DNA from: Acanthosepion esculentum
Lineage: Eukaryota > Mollusca > Cephalopoda > Sepiida > Sepiidae
Assembly (NCBI GenBank): GCA_964036315.1
Contig: OZ038507.1
Coordinates: 61,566,416 to 61,630,415 of the forward strand
Direction: 5' to 3'
DNA length: 64,000 bases
Made by a program: the position numbers and the translations under genes. The notes under the pieces were generated by a model. It did no database searches, had not been told where the DNA came from, and worked only from the letters and a program-made list of their open reading frames with translations. Positions 10,843-20,605 of this stretch are shown here, one piece after another. Within the stretch, counting starts at the first letter, position 1; the number at the start of each line of letters is the position of its first letter.

Positions 10843-11233
10843 CCATCCTGGGTATGACGATAAACTACATCCATATCCTGAGTAAGATGATAAACTACGT
10901 CCACCAGCAAGGCCTCTGATCAGGAGGTTTTGAGGAGCAGGGAACCACTTCTTAATTGCTGGTGTTCCCAGGTTTACCCTGACCCGGGGTGGTAGCACCT
11001 GTTAGGGCCCCAGCTATGGGTAAATAGTTAACCCTTAAACTGGGGTCAAAACACTATGAAAGTGTAAAAGTGGGTTTTAATCCCAGAAATACTTTGTAAA
11101 AATATTATTACCAGCAATGAATTTTTTAATAAAAATTATTACCAGCTATACATTTTTGAAAAAAAAAAAATCTTGTTGGCATTAAATAACCCATTGAGGT
11201 GTTGATATGCCATAAAACAAAATAAACCAAACC
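10843..11233 (+). mobile_element. SINE-like retroposon, 11-bp TSD (copy 2)
   Basis: Starts CCATCCTGGGTATGACG and ends AATAAACCAAACC. It is flanked by a perfect TTCATATTTCA (10832-10842 and 11234-11244). The interior has ACCCGGGGTGGTAGCACC and CAGCTATGGGTAAATAG. It interrupts the plus-strand LINE pseudogene. Confidence 0.85.
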
Positions 11234-11739
11234 TTCATATTTCATTGGTGAGATATAAGTTCCACTTGAGCTGCCGCTTCTCACAAACCACTGCTCTATG
11301 AAACTGACTCCCACCAGGATGCTCCCCCAATCACTACAATCTTAACCTGTTCAAGTCTAGGGTTAGCTGTTAATTTCCCCACATATCTTCATAAACTATG
11401 TCTCTTACTCTCTACCTTGAGTGGCTGCAGGGCCTTGTACATTACTTGCTTATTGCTTTCCATTCTTGATTACCTTTTTAATTGTTGGATGATGAATTTT
11501 ATTTAATGTCTGGAAAGGCTTAGTGACATTCCTCCTGTGGGAACTAGCGGAGAAATCTCTCTCAACAAAAACAACTACTCGAGAACTTTGTTAACCAGGA
11601 AACCCCACTTTTTTTCCCCTGCAAAATACTATTTTTCACTCTCTTTCAACCAGAAATAAAAGCTGTTGAACAGTTATTTTGAGCCTTGGGTTTTCTTCAT
11701 TCTACTGTCACTTCCGAGCACAAAAACACACGCAACCGG

Positions 11740-12845
11740 GAAACATTCTTCACATCCTGGCCACAAGTGGAACTCATACATACAATCCATCGCTAAAGAT
11801 GCTGGAAAAATGGTCAGTTTCCTGTACCGCTCCAGTAAGTACCTGACTCCTAATATTATCATCTACCTTTACAAGAGCCAGATCTGGCTGAAAATCTGTT
11901 GGGGCACACCCACCTTCACAACCATAATAGACTGATCCTATTATTATAAATAGAACAGTAGTTCTAGAGACTGTGAGTAGTGTAGCAGTGTACGCAGTCT
12001 CTGACTGTGCGCTGCTCCTGTCGAACTCTCTGCTTTGGCAGAGAGGAACCCGGACGAGGCTTTGCCGCAGGGCAAAGTGTCGTCCGGGGAGGTAGACAGT
12101 CCCTGAACCCGTTTATACGGGTTCTAAATGGGCATATTTTTGGCCGAGCCTACGGGCTCGGGGAGCCCACATTAAACCGGCCTTGTGCCACATTCGACCC
12201 ACGTTGGAGGGTTGTTAAATACTGTAGTGTAGCAGTGTAGTGTAGTGCAGAGTGAGACTTCTGTAGTGATCAGTTACACTTCCGTTTCTCGACCGGAAGA
12301 TACCGTTGGATTTTATTACTATTACTTATTGTTACTACTAACCTACGTTCGTTCTACTACTAATCTCTCTGATGTAAATACCTCTCTGAATATACCAGTA
12401 TTTTTCCCTACGACTGTGTTTGTTCGTTATTACCATATACTCATGTGGAAACACTCCACATCTCAACAAAATCGAGTACTGTTGTTACATTTGGGGCAAC
12501 AGCCTCCGCGTTCCTCACTTTCCGGTCTTGATAGAGTCCAGAAGCGTCTCTGAGTCCTTGTGGGTGACTAATTATTTTCCACCCTCCAACCTCAAAGATG
12601 GGATGTGACAAGACTCTTGCTGCTCAACTGAGCTCAAATGAAATGGAAATTGCTCAGACAAACTACATTCTTTATTTTCACCATTTTTAACCTTCATGGC
12701 TAGGACACGCCCTTCACTCACATTGTAGCAAACTACCCCATTCCCTCTATATTCCATTGACAGCCAACTATTATCTTCCCCTCCTGTCCAATCAAACTCT
12801 CTCTTTATGTAACCCTCTACCTTAAGTGACCTACAGATCTTGTAC
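11740..12845 (+). pseudogene. Jockey/CR1-like LINE RT C-terminus split by a solo LTR
   Basis: Left piece 11740-11896 reads YIQSIAKDAGKMVSFLYRSS and then YLYKSQIWLK. Right piece 12474-12845 resumes IEYCCYIWG and degrades afterwards. The two pieces join in frame when the LTR at 11897-12468 and one target copy are ignored. A more degraded tail runs to a CTACCTTAAGTGACC-type end like that at 11435. The copy is truncated and carries stops. Confidence 0.75.
11897..12468 (+). mobile_element. Solo LTR, 5-bp TSD AAATC
   Basis: Starts TGTTGGGGCACACC and ends CATCTCAACA. Flanked by AAATC at 11892-11896 and 12469-12473. It is G+C-richer than its surroundings and holds strong hairpins: CCCGGACGA...TCGTCCGGG (about 12049-12090), GAACCCG...CGGGTTC (about 12104-12123) and CCGAGCC...GGGCTCGG. 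Orientation is assigned from the TG...CA ends only and could be reversed. The 5-bp duplication suits Gypsy or BEL/Pao; I cannot choose. Confidence 0.85.
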
Positions 12846-12945
12846 AGAATAAACCTTACTGTAAATATATATATATTTTGTGCTATTCTTTTCCTCTCTC
12901 TTTTTTTTCCTTTTCGCTTTCATTTTATTTTTATTACCGCTTTCC

Positions 12946-13310
12946 CTCAGAGTCTGTCTATATTTCTGAGATGAGGTATTATGTACAGTATTTACATTAG
13001 TCGGACTATTGTCCTCAAGGACACATGGCACAGTGGATAAAGGCGTTGGTTAGATCCAGTAACAGACCCAAAGTGTGTGAGTTCAATACCCGGTTAAGGC
13101 AGTGGAGAACTTTCAGAGGGAAAATTAGCAGGAGATAACTGACATCCATCAAACATGGACAGAACAGTCTACCCCAGTGATCGAAATAAAGGGTTCAGTT
13201 CGAAATTCCATTCAAAAGAAGGCCAGAGCGTACAACGGCCGAAACGTTGTGACAAATATGGCGACAAAGATGAGGACAATAGTCCGACTAATGTAAATAC
13301 TGTACCTCTT
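12946..13310 (+). mobile_element. tRNA-derived SINE with inverted tail at its 5' end
   Basis: A nearly complete copy runs from CCTCAAGGACACATGG at about 13011. The A-box-like TGGCACAGTGGA and B-box-like GAGTTCAATACCC form a tRNA-like head. A body follows, then the AAGAAGGCC...CGGCCGAAACG hairpin region and a tail ending GTAAATACTGTAC. Immediately upstream, 12946-13014 is the same SINE's tail in reverse orientation. The two are fused across the shared bases CCTCA. Confidence 0.85.
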
Positions 13311-14190
13311 TCCCTGTTCCCACATTGTACTTGCCAAATCTCTCAGCACCAACACCTTCCCCACCCCAAGTCCTATACCCTTTTCCCTCTATGTTCAGTA
13401 TCTCACTCCCCTTCCACCCACCACCAATCCCAATTTTTAGATCTAGAGTTATTTTCACAAAAAGTTTTGTACAACGAGAAATCAAGAGATCGGATTTTTA
13501 CTAATAATACCATCTACACAAGCAGTCACACCAGCCACAAGGACAACAGTTGGTGAATCTTCCTCATTTCTCTGTTCATTTCTCGCACCACTGATGAAAG
13601 ACACAGGTTTGTCTGAAAATTCCGAACTTCGAACCTTAATCTCCGTGCTTCCTTTCTGTCATGTGGTTAATATTAATAAATGTTTTTCATGCTGATCACA
13701 TCAGTACCCTTTCATTTGCCTTTATTTTTATTAAGAAACTTATCTACTCTATTTTATTTATATATATAGACTTCAACAAAGCTGTGATTGTCCTCTGCTT
13801 CAGTTGAGATGACTTTCTTACTTTTTTGAAGACTTTTTTTGACAAATGAATGTTTCCTTTGATGTGATCTTTGATTGTGTCAACTCTAAAAATGTCAACA
13901 CTATGGTGATAGAATTTGCAAAATAAGATTTTCTTCTCCATAAAAATCATTCTAGAAATTCATCAAGAATTTATTCTACTTATTATAGATACTGGGGTCA
14001 TTTTTTTTATCTTCGTCAGAAGAGCAGGTCCAGTTTTTGAGGTTGAGATCATGGCTGATTCACTATACTGACTAGATACTGCCATTTTCGCAATTTGTTA
14101 CTTATTTATAAAACTGGTTAAGATATTGCAAAAAAAAAATAATAAATAAATGTGTTATAAACATAATATATCTAGAATTACGGATATTTA
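13311..14190. other. Unassigned A+T-rich DNA
   Basis: No recognised gene. An open frame runs from the SINE tail into 13556 and has no family resemblance. The rest is low-complexity A+T-rich sequence. Confidence 0.4.
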
Positions 14191-14224
14191 GTACATCCGG
14201 GTATCACAGAGTTGTGCCCCTTTG

Positions 14225-14345
14225 TAGTTGTTGTTGTTGTATATACAGGTTCAGTATTCTTTATCTGAAATTCCCAAATCCGAAAACCTACAAAATCCAA
14301 AAGTTTTTCATGACTTGCCACAAATGGAAAATTTCAGAAAGCAAC
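14225..14345. repeat. Possible pogo-type terminal sequence
   Basis: ACAGGTTCAGTATTC, then ATCTGAAATTCCCAAATCCG, resembles the left ends of pogo/Tigger-like transposons. No matching right end was found, so the call rests on end similarity only. Confidence 0.3.
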
Positions 14346-14621
14346 ATGGCTACTGATAGCATGGTTATTGTGTTACAGCGTTACAAATAAAATGCTGACT
14401 TTTTTTCAGTTTTCGTTACATTTAACTGTAATCAGGATCCATGTTTTGTTTTTATACAAATGATGTAGCTGTATGTATTGTAACATTTTAATCAAAACAC
14501 CACATCATTTACTAATCATAAATGGAAAAGCTTACTACAATTCATCAACACAATATTTTTTAAAAGGAGTGGCAGATGAACACTGGGTTGAAAGTGGGGT
14601 AGCGGTCAAAGGGGTAATAGA

Positions 14622-14762
14622 AGGTGGAGTAGCAGCAATAACAGAAGATGTAGTACTAGCAGCAGCAAGAGATGTAGTAGCAGCAGCACCAGCAAAAGAT
14701 GTAGTAGCAGCAGCAGCAACTGATGTAGTAGTAGTAATAGCAGCAGCAGAAACAGAATGGGC
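14622..14762. repeat. GCA/GTA-rich coding-like minisatellite
   Basis: Imperfect repeats of about 27 bp built from GATGTAGTAGCAGCAGCA. Both strands stay open (116 aa plus, 76 aa minus) only because the repeat contains no stops. The resulting proteins are Ala/Val- or Ala/Thr-rich with no recognisable domain, so I treat this as a repeat rather than a gene. Confidence 0.7.
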
Positions 14763-15234
14763 CACCTGTTTGCATCTGTTTCCAGATGCTACAAATTTTT
14801 TTCCTTTATTTCATTTTTTATAGAATGTTAAAAGTCTACCAACTCAATGATTTTTAAAAAGAATTTTGATATTTTTTGTGTGTATAAACATGCTGATTTT
14901 TTTTTGGGGGGGTGGATATGGATATACGACATTATCAGGAAATAAAAGTGATTGTAAAGTTAAAGCCAAAGTACGTAAAATTCAATTCAGACTCATTCGC
15001 GTTATAACACGGCAGCTGGCAGTGTTTGCATAGATTTGCTGCTGATCATATTTGTGTGGAAGATTACCTTGTCAACAGCTTTTACTTACGGTTCTTGAAT
15101 TACTGTGCAACTAAGGAGTCATTGTATGCACAATAAAAAAAAAAAGGTTAATCCACAGTAAATCTCTGCAAACAACAGCTGCTGCGACGTGAATGAATTC
15201 AAACTTCTATTGTCGATAACTCCAACATGGTAGA

Positions 15235-15570
15235 TTCTTCAGAGTCTGTCTATATTTCTGAGATGAGGTATTATGTACAGTATTTACATTAGTCGGACTA
15301 TTGTTCTCATCTTTGTCGCCATATTTGTCACAACGTTTCGGCCTTCTTCAGGTGGTTGGAATTTCAAACTGAACCCTTTATTTCGATCACCCGGGTAGAC
15401 TGTTCTAGTTCCATGAGCCATGTTTGATGGATGTCAGTTATCAGTTATCTAATTTTCCCTCTGAAAGTTCTCCACTGCCTTAACCGGGTATTGAACTCAC
15501 ACTCTTTGGGTCTGTCACTGGATCTAACCAACGCCTTTATCCACTGTGCCATGTGTCCTTGAGGACATCT
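15235..15570 (-). mobile_element. tRNA-derived SINE, near complete
   Basis: Minus-strand copy from GTCCTCAAGGACACATGG at the right edge to the ATATAGACAGACTCTG tail at the left. The head carries the same A- and B-box-like motifs as the other copies. The loop of the tail hairpin is deleted: GAAGAAGGCCGAAACGTTG is contiguous here, whereas other copies have about 14 extra bases between the two GGCC blocks. Confidence 0.85.
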
Positions 15571-15599
15571 GGGTATGAATTTCTGGGTATTATAAACCT

Positions 15600-15740
15600 A
15601 ATGTTTTTCAGCTATCATTTTTTACCAGTACTCATATTGCAATTTTGCTGTTATCATTACATGTTTTTACCAGATCTCATATTGCAACTTTTTGTTGTCA
15701 TTGCTTTTCTCTGGCACTCCTTATTACTGGTTCTCATATT
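15600..15740. repeat. Short degenerate repeats ACCAG..CTCATATTG
   Basis: Three irregularly spaced repeats of a unit containing ACCAGTACTCATATTGC keep an 84-aa plus-strand frame open. On the minus strand they form the 3' tail of the Penelope-like relic. Confidence 0.5.
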
Positions 15741-15905
15741 GTATTTATTTCTATGCTTGGTCGACTCAGGAGATTTTTGTGGCCTAGCATATGTGCCGAT
15801 TCCTTAAGTTTATGAATTTTCCAATGGTGTTCCCTGTCTATGACCTCAACATGATCCCACAGGGGACGGTGATCTCCCTTCTCTCTCCATATAGATTCTA
15901 TCAAA
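15734..15905 (-). pseudogene. Penelope-like GIY-YIG endonuclease C-terminus
   Basis: Minus-strand translation gives REKGDHRPLWDHVEVIDRE, then HWKIHKLKESAHMLG, then NLLSRPSIEINTI and a TGA stop. The motif order (W-D-H...V-I-D-R-E...K-L-K-E) matches the C-terminal half of the GIY-YIG endonuclease domain of Penelope-like retroelements, including the conserved catalytic Glu in RE. The TGA sits where related proteins appear to have Trp. No reverse-transcriptase part is visible upstream (15906 onwards), so this is a severely truncated fragment. The family call is from memory of the motif pattern. Confidence 0.6.
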
Positions 15906-15984
15906 ATTTCTTTGTTATTCTTGAATTAAACATATAAATTTACAAAAGCTTATGTATTATTAAATATTGCCTTATTACATTTTT

Positions 15985-16560
15985 TTATTTTCCAATTCAG
16001 AACTGATTTTTGGTAAGACGGGGTCTGACATTTTACTAAAAAAAAAAAATCGGTGATTTAAATTCGTCAAAGAATTCTGCTTTTACCTAATAGTCACCAA
16101 GTAAAAATTATCACGTTGAATTTCTCAACTTTTGATAAAAGTGGTGAAAAAACACATAAAAAAAATTTTTAGCAAGATTTTCTCATAGAAAACATTTCTA
16201 AAATAATTTAAATCATTTGTGAATAAGTCCTGAAGGTTTCATTTAAAATCTGACAATTATTTGATTTTTGCAAGAATTTCCAAAGTAATGTGCCACCGCA
16301 AAAAAAAAAAATGCTACAAAAAAGTCCATCTGCTAACGCAAGAAAAACAAGATTTTTAATCAAAATTTCCAATGTTTTAAAAAGGAACAAAAATTTAATT
16401 GAAAATTTAAAATATACTTCGATCATCCCTTTTAATAATAACAAAAATTCTGATGATAAAACTTGATTTTCATTAAGTTTGGAGCATGTTTTCACCAGAT
16501 ATGCTGATTTTTTTTTTTTGCAAATTTGCAGATAAAACCCCAGAAACCAACTGTAATGAA
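15985..16560 (+). repeat. Dispersed A+T-rich repeat, copy 1
   Basis: Shares an ordered series of blocks with 24040-24580: CAATTCAGA...; TCTGCTTTTA; TTGTGAATAA; ATTTGATTTTTGCAAGAATT. The right edge has GCAGATAAAACCCCAGAAACC, which matches the ends of the MITE at 55368. It is probably a non-autonomous DNA element, poorly delimited. Confidence 0.6.
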
Positions 16561-17007
16561 AATTTCCATCTTAGTGTAAATTTGCATGTTTATTTAAAAA
16601 ATAACAGTAAAAGTTTTTGGAAATTTATCGTTTGAGTTATGACAATATAAGTTCGGCCTTATTCGCGTCACGGCTACAGCCCGGCAGCCATTACCATTAC
16701 TGGCGTTGTTTACAGATGTTTGCCTCGAGTAATCATGCACAGAAGCTTCACTTGTCTTGATTATTGTGTACGCAATGCGCAAACTTTAATTTAAAATGAA
16801 TGCATGAAATTTAAAAGGTAATTTTTTTTTCCTTTTGATAAGTGTAGTCTTATTTATAACAGAAAACTTTAAACAAAAACAAATTAAATAATACAATAAA
16901 ACCTTTTTTCTGTGTAGAATAGCAATGAAAAAGTAAATTACATTTTTCATATTTTAAAATTGAAAATAAAAGAAATTAATGCACAAACTTGGGAAAATAA
17001 TGAAAAT

Positions 17008-17360
17008 GTTTTGGTAAATGTTTATTTTAACACCCAAGCACTAATATCCCTTCAAATTTTTCAAAAATAGTCTTATTTCCGTGCAAATGTATATGCTGAA
17101 CTCAAATCAACAATTAGATATTGAAGAAACCTACCTTTTTGGATGTTAACGACCCGAAAAAAATCGGACTCTTTCCTCATCTTTCGTCAGCCATTACCGG
17201 CTTATTGATACTTAATTCACTGCTGAATTTTTTCGGTGGAGGTATACAATTAGAGCCTATTTACTTCCTTTACAAGAAAGTCCTTGCAGAAATTAGTACG
17301 CATTTTCGTAAAGCGATTTTTTTTTGTACTTAATTTAAGAAGAAAGTTAACTTTCAAATT
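17008..17360 (+). repeat. Left arm of a long inverted repeat
   Basis: Reads GGTAAATGTTTATTTTAACACC ..., CCGTGCAAATGTATATGCTG, CCTTGCAGAAATTAGTACGC, GTACTTAATTTAAGAAGAAAG. The same blocks occur inverted at 18436-18990. The solo LTR at 17411 lies between the arms. It looks like an old palindromic DNA element or two inverted copies of one repeat. Confidence 0.65.
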
Positions 17361-17410
17361 AGGGTTAGGTGTTTTTTTTTTGTTATTCTTTTATTTGTCG
17401 ATGTTTACAT

Positions 17411-18432
17411 TGTTGCGGACCCGATAGCGGTGCAGATCTGGCTTACGAAAATAAGGCCTTGTGCCAGACACTACACACTACTACCGAATTCACAGACAAA
17501 GTAAGAATAAGAAAAAATATAAAGAGACGTGCTCTTTCCACCGTACAAACGTACAAAGTGAAAAGAAGTAGACAGGCAAAACAACGAAAGGTTAAGAACA
17601 AACATAGATTTTTATTAAGAGTTTAACAAGTAGTGTCTTCAGTGAAGACCTTCAGTAAATGTACTGGAAAATGTAGTTGAAGAAGAGGCCAAGTAGATTG
17701 TCTTCAGTAAGGTACTGGAAACGTTGTAGTGAATGAATTTTAATTGTCTCGAGTGAAGACCATCAGTAAGATACTGGAAATATGGTAGTTCACAAGATAA
17801 GAATCCGCGCCAAAATTCAAATCCAATATGGCTATATGGCGGGAACGAGTTCTTCGAGAAGAAAGGTTCAGAAAGTCAGTTGTAATGCATAGTGAACGTA
17901 CGGCAAGGAAAAAATACTCACTGCGAGAGTTTATAATTGTGAGTGTATGTAATTCTTTTTAAAGTAACAGGTTCTGAGAGGATGAGTTCGAAGAATGTGA
18001 AAAATGCTCGTTCATCAGGTTGGATGTTTTTTGAAAGTTCCTGGAATTGAGAGCTCGGTAGATGTTAGCCTCGGGACAAGAAATCTGTCATCGCAAGGTG
18101 ACGACCGTGTTGTATGCGTTAAGATACCGAGACGAGCCATGAGGTCTAGGCAAGGTTTTTGCCGAATAAAATGTCTCTGTCAGTATATATGTGGTTACCG
18201 GCGAGAGACAAGGTGAGCCTGCCCAGCCGATGGTCAGACGACCATGGGGCGACTAACTTTGAAACGCCAAATTTGCCGTGACGTCAACGCAAAAGCGCGC
18301 GAAAAATATGAATTCTTCCTCATCTTCGGCTAAGACAACGGTTTACTACTATGACTGACCGAACGTGAGAGGAAGGGGTGAAAAGTCGCGCGTGCGTCAA
18401 AAATGAAGGTGGGGGTAGTGACATATCCCACA
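17411..18432 (-). mobile_element. Solo LTR family A (copy 1), TSD ACAT
   Basis: On the minus strand it runs TGTGGGATATGTCAC...GGTCCGCAACA. It is flanked by ACAT at 17407-17410 and 18433-18436. It is about 75% similar by eye to the LTR at 19351, in the opposite orientation. It contains a G+C-rich block with GTGACGTCAACGC and three copies of a GTCTTCA...CAGTAA...TACTGGAAA unit. No internal retroelement sequence remains, so it arose by LTR-LTR recombination. Confidence 0.85.
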
Positions 18433-18435
18433 ACA

Positions 18436-18990
18436 TATATTTGAAAGTTAACTTTCTTCTTAAATTAAGTACAAAAGGAAAAAATTGCTTTACGGAACGG
18501 AAACGCGTACTATTTTCTGAAAGAAAATAGTTCAGCAGTGAATGACGCTCGGGTGTTAAAATAAACATTTACCAATGTTTTTTTATTTTTTAATTTGTCC
18601 CCTTCTTCTGCTTTAATTAAGAAAACCCCATCCCCAACCTTAACACCTAACCCTAAAGATTAACTTTAGGCTTAGGTGTTTACATTAGTGCGTAGTGATT
18701 TTCTGCAAGGAAAGTCTGTAATAGAAGTAAATAGGCCAAATTTTATGATTACGCCTGCTTCGGTAACACGCAGTGAATCAGTGAACATTATGGCAGTAAT
18801 GGGGGATGAATGACCAACAAGAAGTCCGATATTTTCTTATTGATAACTCCAAAACAGTATGATTTCTTCATCATTTAATTGTTAATTCGAGTTCAGCATG
18901 TACATTTGCACGGAATTATGACGATTTTGGAAAATTTTAAGAAATTTTTAGCGCTCGGGAAATAAAAACAAAATTTACCAAATAACTCAT
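18436..18990 (-). repeat. Right arm of a long inverted repeat
   Basis: Inverted counterpart of 17008-17360, longer because of extra sequence near 18590-18800, which includes a partly self-repeated AACCCTAAAGATTAACTTTA. Together the arms bracket the solo LTR copy 1. Confidence 0.6.
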
Positions 18991-19350
18991 GTCCGTACAT
19001 TTTAAATTGTTTAACAACAAAATCGCAGTTATTTTTAAAGTTTTAAAATTTAAAAAAGGGAATTTGAAAAAAATCAAATAATTAATTTGTTATTTATTAC
19101 AGAAAATTACATAACGGTTAAAAAAAAATTAAAAAAAACTTTCGTTTCAGATTCACGATTATTCCGGAAAATTGGTGCCCTTGCGAATTAACAAAAATCC
19201 ACACGTATACATTCAAAATTCTTTTTAAAATATTTGGTCGTTGATTTGTCATGAGCTTTTCCATTTATGGTTCGTAAATATAGTTTTTTTACTTACTTAA
19301 CAATATCACTTAACCGCTACAAATTAATACAGAATTTTTTTTTAAACTTA

Positions 19351-20322
19351 TGTGGGATATGTCAATACCCACACCTTCATTGTGACGCACGCGCGACATT
19401 TTCACCCCTTCCTCTCACGTTCGGTCAGTCATAGTAGTAAACCGTCGTCTTAGCCGAGGATGAGGAAGAATTTGTTTTTCGCGCGCTTTTGCGTGACGTC
19501 ACGGCAAATTTGGCGTTTCAAAATTAGTCGCCCCGTGGTCGCCCGACCATCGGCACGGGTCGGCTCACTTTCCTCTCGCCGGTGAACCCATAGATACTGG
19601 CAGAGAATTTTATTCGGCAAAACCTTGCCTAGACCTCATGGCTCGTCTCGGTATCTTAATACAGACAACACAGTTGTCACCTTCATGACAGAAGCTAACG
19701 TCTACCGAGATCTCAATCCCAGGAACTTCCAACCTGATGAACGAGCATTTTTCACATTCTTCGAACGCATACTCTCAGAACCTGTTACTTTAAAAAGAAC
19801 TACATACACTCACAATCATAAACTCTCGCAGTGAGTATTTTTTCCTTGCCGTATGTTACCTTGCATTACAACTGACTTTCTGAACATTTATTCTCGAAGA
19901 ACTCCTTCCCGCCATAGTCATCTTTGATTTGAATTTTGGCGCGTGATCTAATTTCATTCACTACAACATTTCCCAGTACATTTACTGAAGGTCTTCACAG
20001 AAGACAATTTACTAATCTACTTGAACTCTTCAACTACATATCCAGTACATTTACTGAAGGTCTTCACAGAAGACAATTTACTAATCTGCTTGGCTTCTTC
20101 TTCAACTACCTTTCCAGTACATTTACTGAAGGTCTTCACGGAAGACACTACTTGTTAAACATTAAATAAAAATTCTATATTTGTTCTCTTGACCAGGCTT
20201 ATCTTCGTCATTCCTCCTGCTTATTTATTCTTACTTTGATTGTGGATTCGGTAGTGGTGTGTGGTGCCTGGCACAAGGCCATTCCGTAAACCAGCGCTGC
20301 ATCCCTATCGTGGTCCGCAACA
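19351..20322 (+). mobile_element. Solo LTR family A (copy 2), TSD CTTA
   Basis: Runs TGTGGGATATGTCAAT...GGTCCGCAACA with CTTA at 19347-19350 and 20323-20326. A perfect CRE-like palindrome TGACGTCA lies at about 19493 in the presumed U3. Three 64-68-bp repeats of CCAGTACATTTACTGAAGG lie at about 19973-20140. Open frames inside (19625-19834, 19936-20169) are by-products of the LTR sequence and are not genes. Confidence 0.88.
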
Positions 20323-20339
20323 CTTATAAATTATTCTAA

Positions 20340-20605
20340 TTAAGTTTTTAAAAAGAAAAATGCAAACAATTCTTGTAAAAATTCGTTATTCGTCGAAATA
20401 TTTTTTTCTTAAGACCATAGTGCCCATTAAAGTAATTAAAAGTTTTTGGGTTTTTTTCTTTTTATTTAAATAATATGTTAGATTTTTTTTTTAATTTATT
20501 TTTTTATTTTACTATTCAGAACAGACTGGTGTTCATGTTTTACAAAAAAAGTTTTATTTTAAATTCTCGAAAAGTTTCTATGGATAACTAATTAAACATT
20601 AAGAT
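20340..20605 (+). repeat. Dispersed A+T-rich repeat fragment
   Basis: Contains ATTCGTCGAAATATTTTTTTC, ACCATAGTGCCCATTAAAG and ACTATTCAGAACAGACTGG. Related sequence lies at 23900-24060 and 28540-28650. It is interrupted at 20606 by a solo LTR. Confidence 0.55.

Larger units (their letters stand above)
10285..11475 (+). pseudogene. Jockey/CR1-like LINE RT C-terminus, split by two insertions
   Basis: Three plus-strand pieces align to one C-terminal reverse-transcriptase region. 10285-10344 reads LYLYESQIRPK. 10641-10842 reads CLIWAGAAQFS, then LVGDELFSNLQPLSHR. 11245-11475 reads HYNLNLFKSRV. The gaps are filled by an RTE LINE fragment (10345-10640, opposite strand) and a SINE-like element (10843-11233). 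The same protein region recurs at 11740-12845 and 40885-41480. It lies downstream of the catalytic motifs, so this is the commonly preserved 3' end of a 5'-truncated LINE. Stops and frame changes show it is dead. Confidence 0.7.

Noticed and set aside
14473..14823. 116-aa and overlapping 76-aa open frames
   Set aside because: Both stay open because of a GCA/GTA-type minisatellite without stop codons; no domain and no conserved start context.
19625..20169. Two open frames of 69 and 77 aa
   Set aside because: They lie wholly inside a solo LTR with clear TSDs; the second is produced by the LTR's internal 64-68-bp repeats.
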